A DNA stretch of 64,000 nt, taken from assembly GCF_051209875.1 (NCBI RefSeq), contig NZ_JBNTQY010000001.1:2480001-2544000 (forward strand), read 5' to 3'. The first letter of the stretch is position 1; each line of letters opens with the position of its first letter. The notes beneath the pieces are model-generated. The model saw only the letters and a list, made by a program, of their open reading frames with translations. It ran no database searches and was not told the DNA's origin. This document shows, piece by piece, positions 1 to 9,006 of this stretch. Both the position numbers and the translations under genes were made by a program. This DNA is from Emticicia sp051209875. Lineage in GTDB: Bacteria; Bacteroidota; Bacteroidia; Cytophagales; Spirosomataceae.

Positions 1-20
1 CTATATTAATCATTGTCCTT

Positions 21-788
21 TTATTTAGCTGCCATGCGAATAGCTCCATCTAAACGAATCACTTCACCATTTAGCATTTGATTTTTTATAATATGTTCTG
101 CCAAAGCAGCATACTCTGATGGTTGGCCTAAACGAGCAGGAAAAGGTACTTGTTGACCTAAAGAAATACGTGCTTCCTCAGGTAAACCTGCCAAAAGTGG
201 GGTTTCAAAAAGTCCTGGTGCGATGGTCATGACACGAATACCAAGACGAGAAAATTCACGTGCAATGGGCAATGTCATGGCAACAATTCCACCTTTTGAG
301 GCTGAATAGGCTGCTTGACCAATTTGACCATCAAATGCTGCAACAGATGCTGTATTGATGATTACACCTCTCTCTCCACTTTCACCAACTTCATTGTTTT
401 GAATGACAGCCGCAACCAAGCGAATAACATTGAAAGTGCCAATGAGATTGATAGAAATTGTTTTTGTAAAAGAAGCCAATGAATGAGGGCCATTTTTACC
501 AACAACTCTTTCAGCAGGGCCAATGCCCGCACAATTGATTGCTCCATTTAAGCCACCAAACGTTTGTAGAGCAATAGAAATAGCATTTTGTACACTTTCT
601 TCATTACTCACATCAGTTTGAACAAACTTTGCATTTTTTCCTAAAGTTGTTTCAGCGTGTTCTCCTGTTACTGAATTAATATCAGCCAATAAGACATTTC
701 CGCCATTTTCAACAATGTTTTTTGCAGTGGCAAACCCTAAGCCAGAAGCTCCGCCTGTGATTAGGAAAGTTTTATCTTTGATCTGCAT
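21..788 (-). CDS. SDR-family 3-hydroxyacyl-CoA dehydrogenase (type II-like)
   Basis: 255-residue short-chain dehydrogenase, complete. It shows the NAD-binding TGGASGLG glycine motif (about residues 11-18), an acidic residue after beta-2 (ADIN) that favours NAD over NADP, NCAG in place of NNAG, and the catalytic YSASK. The overall sequence, including RVMTIAPGLFETPLL and the RLGQPSEYA tail, resembles type II 3-hydroxyacyl-CoA dehydrogenases (HSD17B10-like). It is the last visible gene of a minus-strand set with a CoA ligase and a crotonase, 42 bp after the ligase. A role in oxidising the 3-hydroxyacyl-CoA made from an aromatic or short branched enoyl-CoA is inferred. The family is certain; the substrate is not. 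Confidence 0.85.
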   Translation of the reverse strand: MQIKDKTFLITGGASGLGFATAKNIVENGGNVLLADINSVTGEHAETTLGKNAKFVQTDVSNEESVQNAISIALQTFGGLNGAINCAGIGPAERVVGKNGPHSLASFTKTISINLIGTFNVIRLVAAVIQNNEVGESGERGVIINTASVAAFDGQIGQAAYSASKGGIVAMTLPIAREFSRLGIRVMTIAPGLFETPLLAGLPEEARISLGQQVPFPARLGQPSEYAALAEHIIKNQMLNGEVIRLDGAIRMAAK

Positions 789-830
789 AATTTTAATATT
801 TTTATATTGAAATCTTCTTTATTTGTAAAT

Positions 831-2666
831 TTAAGCAATGCAAATTATATCATTTCCTACATTGGCATATAATTTTTCAACCAAATCAGTTCTATATTTC
901 AATATCGCTCTTTGATTCAGCGAACCCTTGTCAGTAATTTCACCTAAATCAATCGAAGGAGCATCAATGGCAATGATTGCTCTCTCAATTCTTGTCGCAC
1001 TTCCTGTGGCAGTTTTAGCGAAATTATTTAATTGATTGAAAAGATATTCTCTGACTTTCGCATGTAAAAAGGCCTCTTGATTGGATATATTTGCAGCTAA
1101 ATTTGCTAATTTTCTGCAAGCATCAGCATTCAAAAATAAGATAGTTGTAATAAAATCTCTATCAAGGCCAACAATGACTGCATCCTGTACGATGGGTGCA
1201 GTTGCTGAAACTAACTTGGCTTTTAAAACACCTACATTTACCCAAGTTCCAGTTGAAAGTTTAAAATCTTCGGCAATTCTTCCATCAAAAATTAAGCCCT
1301 TGTCTGGAAAATTTTCGTCAACAAATTTGACAGCATCACCTGTTTTATAGAAGCCTTCTTCATCAAATGCGTTTTCAGTGGCTGTTGGTTGTCGCCAATA
1401 GCCAGGTGTAACATTTGGCCCTTGATATAGAGCTTCCAGTTTATCTCCGTCAGGACGTAATTTTACAGTCAACCCAGCCACAGGTACACCCAATAAACCT
1501 GAGAAACTACCACCCCAATTGGCAAACATGGCCGATGGACCAGATTCAGTACAACCCAAACCTGTAATAATTGGTATCTTTTTCCCAATGGTTTCTTGAG
1601 CCAATTCTTCCAATTTATTCCATACAGGTTGGGCCAAAGAGGCACCAGCATAAAAAATAATATTAAGTTTACTAAAAAACTTTATACGCAATTCTGGCTC
1701 TTTCTCAAGATAAGGAATCAGTTCTTCAAAACCTTTGGGAACATTGAAGTAGGCAGTAGGGGAGATTTCTCTTAGGTTTTGAACGGTCGTTTCGATTCCT
1801 TTTGGAGTTGGTTTTCCATCATCTATATAAAGAGTTCCGTTGTTATATAAAGTTAAACCAAAGTTATGATTGCCTCCAAAAGTATGATTCCAAGGTAGCC
1901 AGTCAATAAAAACAGGAGGTTCATCTTCCATGAAGGGAAAAACCTGAGTGATTTGTTGCAGGTTTGCACAAATCATTTTGTGTGTATTGATTACTCCTTT
2001 AGGTAAACCAGTTGAGCCAGATGTAAATAGGATTTTTGCAACTGTATCAGGGCTGATTTTTTCGTGTGCATCTTCAACATCATAACTTAATTTGGTACTT
2101 TTAATATTTTTAAAAAGTATTGTTTGTATGTTTTCTAATGGTAATTCAGATACTATCAAAGTTGCATCTGAAAAGAGTTCTGCCGTTAATTGTAATGCCC
2201 CTGCATAGGCTTTGCCATTTTGAGCAAATACTAATTTGGGTGTCATCATTGTTAATGTATGACGTAATTTTCCAAAATCATTCGAAACTAAAGAGTAGGC
2301 AGGAGCAATTGCTGAAAAAGGGACACCAACATGCAATGCTGCTAAAGCTAAAAGAGCATGTTCAAGGCTATTTTCAGACAAAATCATTATGGGACGTTCG
2401 ACAGAAACTCCGCAATCCAACAAAAATTGCCCAATATTTTTGACATATTTTAATGTTTGAGAATAGCTTAAATGATCCCAAAGTCCATCTTGTTTTCGTT
2501 TGGCAATGAATGTTTTGTCAGGTGTTTTTTCTGCCCAAAAAACCAATTTTTCTGTTAATTTTTCAGGAAATTTACCCAGTTCTTGTTTTGATTTAAACAA
2601 AATTGTGCCGTCTACAAATGAATGCTTTTGCGTAGCTGTTGGGCCGAATTTAACTTGTTTGAACAT
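831..2666 (-). CDS. fcs: feruloyl-CoA synthase-like AMP-forming acyl-CoA ligase
   Basis: ANL-superfamily adenylating enzyme that would join a carboxylic acid to CoA with ATP. The P-loop-like signature ILFTSGSTGLPKGV lies near residue 212, followed by a DWLPWNHTFGGNHNF block, a GCTESGP A5-type motif and YKTGDAVKF with the ATP-ribose aspartate. The length of about 611 residues, the A5 region and the divergent C-terminal subdomain match feruloyl-CoA synthases better than acetyl- or long-chain ligases. The reading frame stays open to a TTG at 2699 that overlaps the upstream gene's stop; the first ATG is at 2666 behind an A-rich leader and is preferred. It follows a crotonase gene, the usual arrangement for hydroxycinnamate side-chain degradation. 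Exact acid specificity is inferred. Confidence 0.82.
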   Translation of the reverse strand: MFKQVKFGPTATQKHSFVDGTILFKSKQELGKFPEKLTEKLVFWAEKTPDKTFIAKRKQDGLWDHLSYSQTLKYVKNIGQFLLDCGVSVERPIMILSENSLEHALLALAALHVGVPFSAIAPAYSLVSNDFGKLRHTLTMMTPKLVFAQNGKAYAGALQLTAELFSDATLIVSELPLENIQTILFKNIKSTKLSYDVEDAHEKISPDTVAKILFTSGSTGLPKGVINTHKMICANLQQITQVFPFMEDEPPVFIDWLPWNHTFGGNHNFGLTLYNNGTLYIDDGKPTPKGIETTVQNLREISPTAYFNVPKGFEELIPYLEKEPELRIKFFSKLNIIFYAGASLAQPVWNKLEELAQETIGKKIPIITGLGCTESGPSAMFANWGGSFSGLLGVPVAGLTVKLRPDGDKLEALYQGPNVTPGYWRQPTATENAFDEEGFYKTGDAVKFVDENFPDKGLIFDGRIAEDFKLSTGTWVNVGVLKAKLVSATAPIVQDAVIVGLDRDFITTILFLNADACRKLANLAANISNQEAFLHAKVREYLFNQLNNFAKTATGSATRIERAIIAIDAPSIDLGEITDKGSLNQRAILKYRTDLVEKLYANVGNDIICIA

Positions 2667-2688
2667 TTTTTGTTTCACTTTTGAAGTT

Positions 2689-3447
2689 CTATTCACCAAC
2701 TTTTTTTGCTTTTCCTTCTAAAAATAGCTTCAATCTTTCTTTCGCTTCGGGGGTATTTTGTGCAATGGCAGCCGTTAATGATTCCATCAACATACCGTGG
2801 TCTTGATTTGCCTCCGAAATACGTGGCAAGATGTGCATCAAAGCATAATTGGTCATCCCAGTATTCGAGGCTACTTTTTGGGCTAATTCGATGCTTTTAT
2901 CTAAACCTTCGCCTTCGCCAACTACATATTGAGAAAGTCCAATCATCATTCCTTCCTCGGCTTTATATACTCTTCCAGTGAGCATCATATCAGTTATTCG
3001 AGCCATACCAATGAGTTTCGATACTCTTACAGAAGCTCCTCCACCAACGAATATGCCTCTCTGCCCCTCAGGAAGAGCATAAAAAGTAGATTCTTCTGCT
3101 ACCCTTATATGGCAAGCACTGGCCAATTCAAGTCCGCCACCAACAGTGGCTCCATGTAATAGAGCAATGACAGGCACACTACCGAATTGAATTTTATCTA
3201 ATACTCGGTGCCACATTCTTGAATGATGAACACCTTCGATTGCATCTCGTTCGGTGAGTTCTGATAAATCAAGGCCAGCACTAAAATGCTTGCCTTCGCC
3301 ATAAATTATAGCACAACCGATTCCTTTTGGAATGTTTGAAAATACATTTTCAATACTTAGAATTGTTGCATCATTCAAAGCATTCCTTTTTTCTGGACGA
3401 TTCAACTTTACTAAAAGTATATTATCTCTTATTTCTGTTTGTAGCAT
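2689..3447 (-). CDS. enoyl-CoA hydratase/crotonase family protein
   Basis: 252-residue crotonase fold protein. Oxyanion-hole segments are visible as HFSAGLDL and HGATVGGGLELA, and LPEGQRGIFVGGG carries one candidate catalytic glutamate; the position matching the second glutamate of true hydratases is glycine, as in several lyase or isomerase branches. Hydration, or hydration followed by retro-aldol cleavage, of a hydroxycinnamoyl-CoA is the likely reaction given the adjacent feruloyl-CoA-synthase-like ligase, with which it is translationally close (22 bp to the preferred ATG, overlap with the alternative TTG). It is about 20 residues shorter than characterised hydroxycinnamoyl-CoA hydratase-lyases, so plain enoyl-CoA hydratase remains possible. 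Confidence 0.85.
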   Translation of the reverse strand: MLQTEIRDNILLVKLNRPEKRNALNDATILSIENVFSNIPKGIGCAIIYGEGKHFSAGLDLSELTERDAIEGVHHSRMWHRVLDKIQFGSVPVIALLHGATVGGGLELASACHIRVAEESTFYALPEGQRGIFVGGGASVRVSKLIGMARITDMMLTGRVYKAEEGMMIGLSQYVVGEGEGLDKSIELAQKVASNTGMTNYALMHILPRISEANQDHGMLMESLTAAIAQNTPEAKERLKLFLEGKAKKVGE

Positions 3448-3467
3448 TTTTATTTTAGCAATTAGTG

Positions 3468-3582
3468 TTTAGCTGTTAGCCATTAGCTTTTTTGTCAAAT
3501 CTATTACTTTTATTTTTCTGGAAATAATTAAGGTTTTAACAAGTTTTTTTTGCTAAAAGCTAATTGCTAACAGCTAAAAGCA
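3468..3582. repeat. imperfect inverted repeat of TTAGCTGTTAGC type
   Basis: Two arms, 3468-3491 and about 3556-3579, match in inverted orientation with about one mismatch over 24 bases; both contain TTTAGCTGTTAGC followed by ATTAGC. A second, shorter inverted pair (CTGGAAATAATT at 3518-3529 and its complement at 3585-3596) interleaves with it. It fills the 139-bp space between the MetE-like and crotonase genes. It could be a short intergenic repeat or a long hairpin in the transcript. Confidence 0.6.
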
Positions 3583-3586
3583 AAAA

Positions 3587-4696
3587 TTATTTCCAGACCT
3601 CATTTGCAACATTTACGACCAATTCCAATTTTCTCCATTGGTCATCATGAGTTAGATTATTGCCATGAGAAGTACTCGAAAAACCACATTGAGGGCTCAA
3701 ACACATATTGTCTAAAGGCATATATTTGGCTGCTTCATTGATACGAGTAGTCAATTCATTTGCCGTTTCTAAAGTTGCTACTTTTGACGAAACTATACCC
3801 AAAACAACAACTTTATTGTTAGGAACGAAACGAAGTGGGGCAAAATCTCCAGAACGCTCATCATCATATTCTAAGAAATAGGCATCTACATTTAGATCAT
3901 TGAAAAGTACTTCGGCAACTGGCTCATAACCACCTTCGGCAAACCAAGTACTTCTATAATTTCCACGGCATAGATGAATGCCAATGGTTAAGTCATCAGG
4001 ACGACCATCAATGACAGAATTGATCAATGCGGCATAAGTTCTTGGCAATTCATTGGGGTCTTCGCCTCTTTCTTGAGCAGCTTCACGCATTTTTGGGTCA
4101 CATAAATATGCTAAATTCGTATCATCTAATTGAATATAACGACAACCATTCTGATATAAATGGTCTAACTCAATGCGATAAGCTTGGGATAAATCGTGAA
4201 AAAACTCATCCATATCAGGATAAGCTGAAATATCAATTGACTTGCGTCCACCACGGAAATGTGCCATTGTTGGCGAAGGAATCGACACTTTTGGTGTTTG
4301 GGTTGTAACTGATTTTAAATAGTTAAAATCAGCCACTTGAATATCTTTTCCGTGAGCGATTTTGCCTGTAACACTCAATTTTGGTGGAGTAAAACCATCT
4401 TCTGCAACTTTAGCATTAGGATTTGAAGCAATGCCACCTGTCACACTGATGCCATCTAATTGCTTTAAAAAATCTAAGTGGAAATAATCTCTACGAAATT
4501 CACCATCTGTGATTGATTGCATACCGATAGACTCCACTTTTTTAACAGTTTCGGCAATCGCTTTATCTTCGGCTGCACGGAGTTCTTCGGCAGAAATTTG
4601 CCCCAGTTTCCAACTGTTGCGAAGTGTTAATAATTCGGCTGGACGTAAGAGACTGCCTACATGGTCGGCACGGAAAGGAGGATTGATTTTTTTCAT
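3587..4696 (-). CDS. MetE C-terminal-domain-like methyltransferase (cobalamin-independent)
   Basis: 369-residue protein resembling the C-terminal catalytic half of cobalamin-independent methionine synthase and the stand-alone YxjG/YxjH group. The N-terminus PPFRADHVGSLLRP is typical. The likely zinc ligands are all present: His and Cys in IHLCRGN, Glu in FLEYDDE, and Cys in SPQCGFSS. QLDDTNLAYL is also characteristic. Short homologues transfer a methyl group to a thiol, often from a donor other than methyl-tetrahydrofolate. It lies between an MFS transporter and the crotonase-ligase pair, so a link to handling methyl groups from methoxylated aromatics is an attractive but unproven inference; simple methionine recycling is the alternative. 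Confidence 0.85.
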   Translation of the reverse strand: MKKINPPFRADHVGSLLRPAELLTLRNSWKLGQISAEELRAAEDKAIAETVKKVESIGMQSITDGEFRRDYFHLDFLKQLDGISVTGGIASNPNAKVAEDGFTPPKLSVTGKIAHGKDIQVADFNYLKSVTTQTPKVSIPSPTMAHFRGGRKSIDISAYPDMDEFFHDLSQAYRIELDHLYQNGCRYIQLDDTNLAYLCDPKMREAAQERGEDPNELPRTYAALINSVIDGRPDDLTIGIHLCRGNYRSTWFAEGGYEPVAEVLFNDLNVDAYFLEYDDERSGDFAPLRFVPNNKVVVLGIVSSKVATLETANELTTRINEAAKYMPLDNMCLSPQCGFSSTSHGNNLTHDDQWRKLELVVNVANEVWK

Positions 4697-4810
4697 TTGA
4701 TTTGGCTGCTTTAGTCTAATTTTTTTGAAAATATTTTCGTAATTATAAAAATAAAACCTATTTAACTTTTTAAACTAGTAAATGCTTGATTATAAGTGTT
4801 TTATATTGTT

Positions 4811-6124
4811 TTATGCTTCTTCACCGATTGCTTTTTGATAAGGTTTTAGACCATACCAAAATAGTGAAGTTGTAGCTACTCCACCAATGAGTATGAGTAA
4901 AACCAATGAGTTTTTGATGGCTTTTTCGTCTTGAAAAATATAGTCAGTAAATAAGGCAACTACCGTTGGTCCTAAGCCCAAACCTATCATATTTAGGATA
5001 AATAGAAATATTGCTGATGCCAAAGATCTCACTTGATTGGGCATAATTGCTTGAACGGCCGCACCCGCCGAACCGATATTGGCAGCTATGAAAAAACCTG
5101 GAAATGCTAAAGAAATAAGGAGTAAATAAGGATTTGTGATGAGCGGGATTAGAGATGAAGCTAAAATACAAATTCCACCAATAACACTTACCCTCAAACG
5201 ACCGTCGCTGACACCATTTTTTACTAATTTATCAGCATACCAGCCACCCCATAAAACACCTAATACTGAACTAATCACTATGACCGAACCATATAATAGA
5301 CCAGCTTCTTGTGGTTTCCACTCAAAAGTTCGAGCTATCATTGTTGGAACCCATGCGTTTAGTCCATAATTAACAAAGGCAAAAAAGGCAGTTCCAAAAC
5401 TGATACTTAAAAAAGCCGCCTTATTCTTGAAAATAATAACCAAAGACTCATTTAGGCTTAGCTTTGTGGAATTATCAGATTTTATCAAAAGTCCTTTTCG
5501 AGTTGGTTCTTTTACAGTAAGTAGTAGGAGTGCGATAACAAAGCCAGGTAAACCAATGTAAATAAAGAGCATTTGCCAAGGGAAAATATCACCAAAAATG
5601 GGAAGATGTACCATTCCTGATTGTGGAAGATTTGCCACTAAACCTGCTCCGATTAGCAAAGCTATTCCCGAACCTAAGAAAATACCCAATGAAAAAACAC
5701 TCATCGCAATTCCCAATTTGCTTTTTGGAAAATAATCGGCAATCATAGAATAGGCTGAAGGCGATAATGTTGCTTCGCCTACACCCACACCAATTCTTGC
5801 AAGAAAAAACTGAGAGTAATTTCGTATGCCCGCACATAATGCAGTCATAAAACTCCAAATAATAACACCGCCCATGATGATATTTCTACGACTGTAGCGG
5901 TCTGCCATTCGGCCGATAAACATGCCAAAAATCGTATAGAATATTCCAAAACTTAGCCCCATCAATAAGCTAATTTTGGTATCTGATAAATGAAAGTCTC
6001 TTTTAATAGGTTGTACTAAAAGTGCTAAAATTTGTCTGTCGAGGAAAGATGATATATTGGCAAGTGTCAATAAAAATACCACATACCAAGCATAACTCAG
6101 TTTAGTTTCAGAGGTGTTTGTCAT
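4811..6124 (-). CDS. spinster-like MFS transporter
   Basis: 437-residue major facilitator with about 12 hydrophobic segments. The first loop FLDRQILALLVQPIKRDF, the GRMADRYSRRNII A-motif and ARIGVGVGEATLSPSAYSMIADYFP are hallmarks of the spinster-like MFS branch, which in proteobacteria is frequent beside aromatic and steroid catabolism genes. It heads the minus-strand group running through the MetE-like gene, crotonase, ligase and SDR, 114 bp before the MetE-like gene. Import of a phenolic acid or a related compound is inferred from that position. The 197 bases upstream (6125-6321) hold no gene I can support. Confidence 0.85.
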   Translation of the reverse strand: MTNTSETKLSYAWYVVFLLTLANISSFLDRQILALLVQPIKRDFHLSDTKISLLMGLSFGIFYTIFGMFIGRMADRYSRRNIIMGGVIIWSFMTALCAGIRNYSQFFLARIGVGVGEATLSPSAYSMIADYFPKSKLGIAMSVFSLGIFLGSGIALLIGAGLVANLPQSGMVHLPIFGDIFPWQMLFIYIGLPGFVIALLLLTVKEPTRKGLLIKSDNSTKLSLNESLVIIFKNKAAFLSISFGTAFFAFVNYGLNAWVPTMIARTFEWKPQEAGLLYGSVIVISSVLGVLWGGWYADKLVKNGVSDGRLRVSVIGGICILASSLIPLITNPYLLLISLAFPGFFIAANIGSAGAAVQAIMPNQVRSLASAIFLFILNMIGLGLGPTVVALFTDYIFQDEKAIKNSLVLLILIGGVATTSLFWYGLKPYQKAIGEEA

Positions 6125-6321
6125 TTTTGTTAGTCAAGGTTGAATTTATTTATCAGGATTCCTGATAAATATTTAACAAACATAAAAACTATTGACAATA
6201 AAAGCAAATGTTTTCTTGGATTTGTACAAAAACATAAAGTGGTAAAATTCAATTTATAGATTCTAATCTTTGTAAAAGTTTGGAAGAAGAAATTTTATTA
6301 GAGATTTTTAGATATTAGACA

Positions 6322-6351
6322 AAAAAAGAGCGACTAATTAGCCGCTCTTTC
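6322..6351 (-). terminator. rho-independent terminator after the small secreted protein
   Basis: AAAGAGCG and CGCTCTTT arms (with an inner CTAATTAG) form a stem on the minus strand that is followed by a run of T. It lies 17 bp past the stop codon at 6369 and closes the long operon that begins at 16236. Confidence 0.8.
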
Positions 6352-6368
6352 ATAAAACTTTAAATTTT

Positions 6369-6746
6369 TCACTTATCTTTGATTCTTTTGGCCGTTGCAT
6401 CAAACATATTCATCAATGAACCTTTCAGATTGTCGGCATCAACTTTCTTTAATTCAACAGAAAGATCATAACCTTGAGTTGAAAAGAATAATGTTAATTT
6501 TTCCGCTTCTTCTTCAACATTAGTAATTTCAATGGCATCAGAGCCATCAGCAGGCTTTAATTTGCCAGTCAACTTACCATCTTTACGCAACAATTCAGTT
6601 GTCATTTTGGCATCTCCATTTGGAGTTCCGATAAATGCCACTTCCCATTTTCCCGCAAAGAAATCTGAAGGCTTATCGGTTTGCGAAAAGCCCTTTACAG
6701 CTATTCCGAAAAATAATACAATAAGAATAATGCTCGCTTTTTTCAT
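6369..6746 (-). CDS. small secreted protein with GKW...GTPNGD...MFD domain
   Basis: 125 residues. Signal peptide of about 21 residues (hydrophobic stretch, then FSQ), followed by one compact domain with alternating beta-strand character. Key positions are FFAGKW near the start, GTPNGD, RKDGKLTG, VEE, FFSTQGYDL, DADNLKG and LMNMFD. I know no named family that fits; the strand pattern and the leading GxW are reminiscent of lipocalin/calycin-like barrels, but that is only an impression. The same domain occurs as a free protein at 42019-42399 and as the last 95 residues of the protein at 9524-13300. It is the last gene of the operon, 66 bp after the GH42 gene. Function unknown. Confidence 0.85.
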   Translation of the reverse strand: MKKASIILIVLFFGIAVKGFSQTDKPSDFFAGKWEVAFIGTPNGDAKMTTELLRKDGKLTGKLKPADGSDAIEITNVEEEAEKLTLFFSTQGYDLSVELKKVDADNLKGSLMNMFDATAKRIKDK

Positions 6747-6812
6747 TGTTTTTGATTGTTTAATTTAAAATAATAGTAAGTTGTTTAACTCTTTTTTATT
6801 GTTTTTTTAAGA

Positions 6813-8906
6813 TTATTTTTCTTCAATAATTTTTACTCCCCATGCTTCGATTTCAACAGAACTATTGGCTGAAATTGCTTGACTACTCAACAATTCACTC
6901 CCAGCTTTATAATTGTATTGAATCGTTTTTGGACTATCAGAATAATTGAAAAAATAGTGTAAGATTTTACCTTGATTATTGATGCCTGATTTTGTAATTA
7001 ATGGGAATGATAGTTCTTGTGCTTTTCCCCACAAGTTCGATTTAACAAGAGCCTGTTTTAAAATTTGCTCTGTTAAAACCGGTGTTGTCATAAAACCAAT
7101 GTAGGTTGCCAAACCATTTCCAAATTTGTTTTGAGTTACAGCTGCATATTTACCCCATTGAGGGTGATCATAATAAGCTAAAACTTCAGCGGTGGTAGGT
7201 GTAATTAATTCCATCCACGTGTGAATTTTATTATTAGCAACGCCAACTTTATAAGGGTCATTTTTTAGGCTCACTCCATTGGGGAAAGTGAATTGGCTGT
7301 ATGAAATACCACAGGCTTCATTGATTAAGCCAGGTTGAATTGTCGTTCTAACTTTTACATTTTCATCTGAAAAACCACTTTTGAAAGTGTAAACGACGTG
7401 TCCACCATCTTTAACGAATTGGTTTAATTTATTCATCAAAGCATCAGATGCAGCGTAAAGTGCTGGTACAACAATCATTTTATATTTCCCAAATTCATTT
7501 TCTCCAAAACTAAAATTGGTACTTGGGTCAATCATATCAACACCCACATTCATTTTGTACAAAGCATCATAAATTGGTCGTAAAATGTCATTGTATTTTT
7601 CTCTTGCACCCCAACCAAAACTAAAAGCATTGAATGCTGATTGTGCTTCATTGCTAAATAAGAGAGCTACTTCGTTGTTTTTCTTCAAACCAATTAGTTT
7701 ATCATTCAAACGATTGAAATCTTTGCCTATCGTTTGAGCTTCTAAATAGGTTGGATTTGGTTCAAAATCGTGACTAAGGAGGCCTTTCCAATAGGTTTCT
7801 GCAGAATTGTGAATAGAGTGCCAATGCCAGTAGCCAATCATTGATGCTCCCGAAGCTAAATGACTAAATGCTTGTAAACGTAATTGATTAGGAAAAGGTG
7901 TCCATTGCGGGAATCCTTGAGCTTCGGTTTCAATCAAAAAGTAGTTTTTTCCATTTTTCATTGAGCGAGCAATGTCTCCTCCCAATGAGATTTCAATACC
8001 TGTTAAATTTTCCTGAGTAGGATGATAAATATCAATGCCTGCTACATCCAATGGCTTTGCAGCGGCAAAATGATCAACATCCGTTTGAATTCCGTAAGAA
8101 AAACCTCGCCAATCTAAGTCAAAATTTTGAGTTACAAATTGTGTAGGTTTGGCATATTCCTTAACGATTTTTGTTTGCCAAGCTAAATAATCAGTTACTA
8201 AACCTCTTTGAAATTTCTCAAATTCAGCCTTTAAACTTGCATTAATTGTTCCATTGACTGACGGGAAATCTGCCCAATTATTAATGCGATTACTCCAATA
8301 ATCTAAACCAAATGCTTTATTGATATTATCTAAAGTCTTATATTTTGTTTTCATATATTGTACAAAAGCTTTTTGTACATTTTCACCCGATGTTTGATAA
8401 GACTTGGTTTCATTATCAACTTGATAACCGATAATGGCAGGATGGTTTTTGACATGCTCCATGATTTTACGAATGACACGCTCGGCATGAAATCGGAAGT
8501 TAACATTCGTAATATCCATGTTTTGGCGAGCCCCATATTGTCGTTGGCCTTGTGGAGTTGTAACTAAAATCGCAGGGTATTTTTTTACCAACCAAGTTGG
8601 AACTGCGTAGGTGGGTGTACCAATGATTACTTTAATGCCAGCTTTGTGCATGGCATCTAGCCCCCTGTCAATGTGATGAAAATCAAAAACATTATCTTGA
8701 GGCTCAACTGTACTCCAGGTAGATTCTGCAATTCTAACGAAATTTATTCCTGACTCTTTCATCATAGCCACGTCTTTTTCAAGCCGTTCATAAGGCATAT
8801 ATTCATCATAATAAGCTACTCCAAAAAGAAGTTTTTCTTGCTTATATTGAGCAAAAAGTGAGGATTTTAATGCAAGAATTAAAACTATTGAAGTAATCAG
8901 TCTCAT
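6813..8906 (-). CDS. GH42 beta-galactosidase-like glycoside hydrolase, secreted
   Basis: 697 residues with a signal peptide ending LFAQ. The N-terminal TIM barrel begins FGVAYYDEYMPYERLEKD, and the acid/base glutamate is E166 in GYQVDNET. The nucleophile is in FLIETEAQGFPQW (E326). WHWHSIHNSAETYWKG follows, and then a trimerisation-like domain (about 410-620) typical of family 42. Most GH42 members hydrolyse beta-galactosides and are cytoplasmic, so export here points to work in the periplasm. It sits in the operon 100 bp after the SnoaL-like gene, beyond a perfect palindrome, which may lower its expression relative to upstream genes. Confidence 0.88.
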   Translation of the reverse strand: MRLITSIVLILALKSSLFAQYKQEKLLFGVAYYDEYMPYERLEKDVAMMKESGINFVRIAESTWSTVEPQDNVFDFHHIDRGLDAMHKAGIKVIIGTPTYAVPTWLVKKYPAILVTTPQGQRQYGARQNMDITNVNFRFHAERVIRKIMEHVKNHPAIIGYQVDNETKSYQTSGENVQKAFVQYMKTKYKTLDNINKAFGLDYWSNRINNWADFPSVNGTINASLKAEFEKFQRGLVTDYLAWQTKIVKEYAKPTQFVTQNFDLDWRGFSYGIQTDVDHFAAAKPLDVAGIDIYHPTQENLTGIEISLGGDIARSMKNGKNYFLIETEAQGFPQWTPFPNQLRLQAFSHLASGASMIGYWHWHSIHNSAETYWKGLLSHDFEPNPTYLEAQTIGKDFNRLNDKLIGLKKNNEVALLFSNEAQSAFNAFSFGWGAREKYNDILRPIYDALYKMNVGVDMIDPSTNFSFGENEFGKYKMIVVPALYAASDALMNKLNQFVKDGGHVVYTFKSGFSDENVKVRTTIQPGLINEACGISYSQFTFPNGVSLKNDPYKVGVANNKIHTWMELITPTTAEVLAYYDHPQWGKYAAVTQNKFGNGLATYIGFMTTPVLTEQILKQALVKSNLWGKAQELSFPLITKSGINNQGKILHYFFNYSDSPKTIQYNYKAGSELLSSQAISANSSVEIEAWGVKIIEEK

Positions 8907-8938
8907 CTCAAATTTTTATTAATTTTTTAATCATTTTG

Positions 8939-8978
8939 AATAGCAATAAAGTTTCAATATTGAAACTTTATTGCTATT
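8939..8978. terminator. perfect 40-bp palindrome, probable attenuator or terminator
   Basis: Two 20-base arms are exact reverse complements with no spacer (centre at 8958/8959; arm begins AATAGCAATAAAG). Placed 28 bp past the stop of the SnoaL-like gene and 32 bp before the GH42 start. The stem is AT-rich and no strong T-run follows on the minus strand, so it may stop only part of the transcripts or protect a 3' end. Confidence 0.65.
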
Positions 8979-9006
8979 TATTTAATCATTCCGAAAATGA
9001 ACTTTA

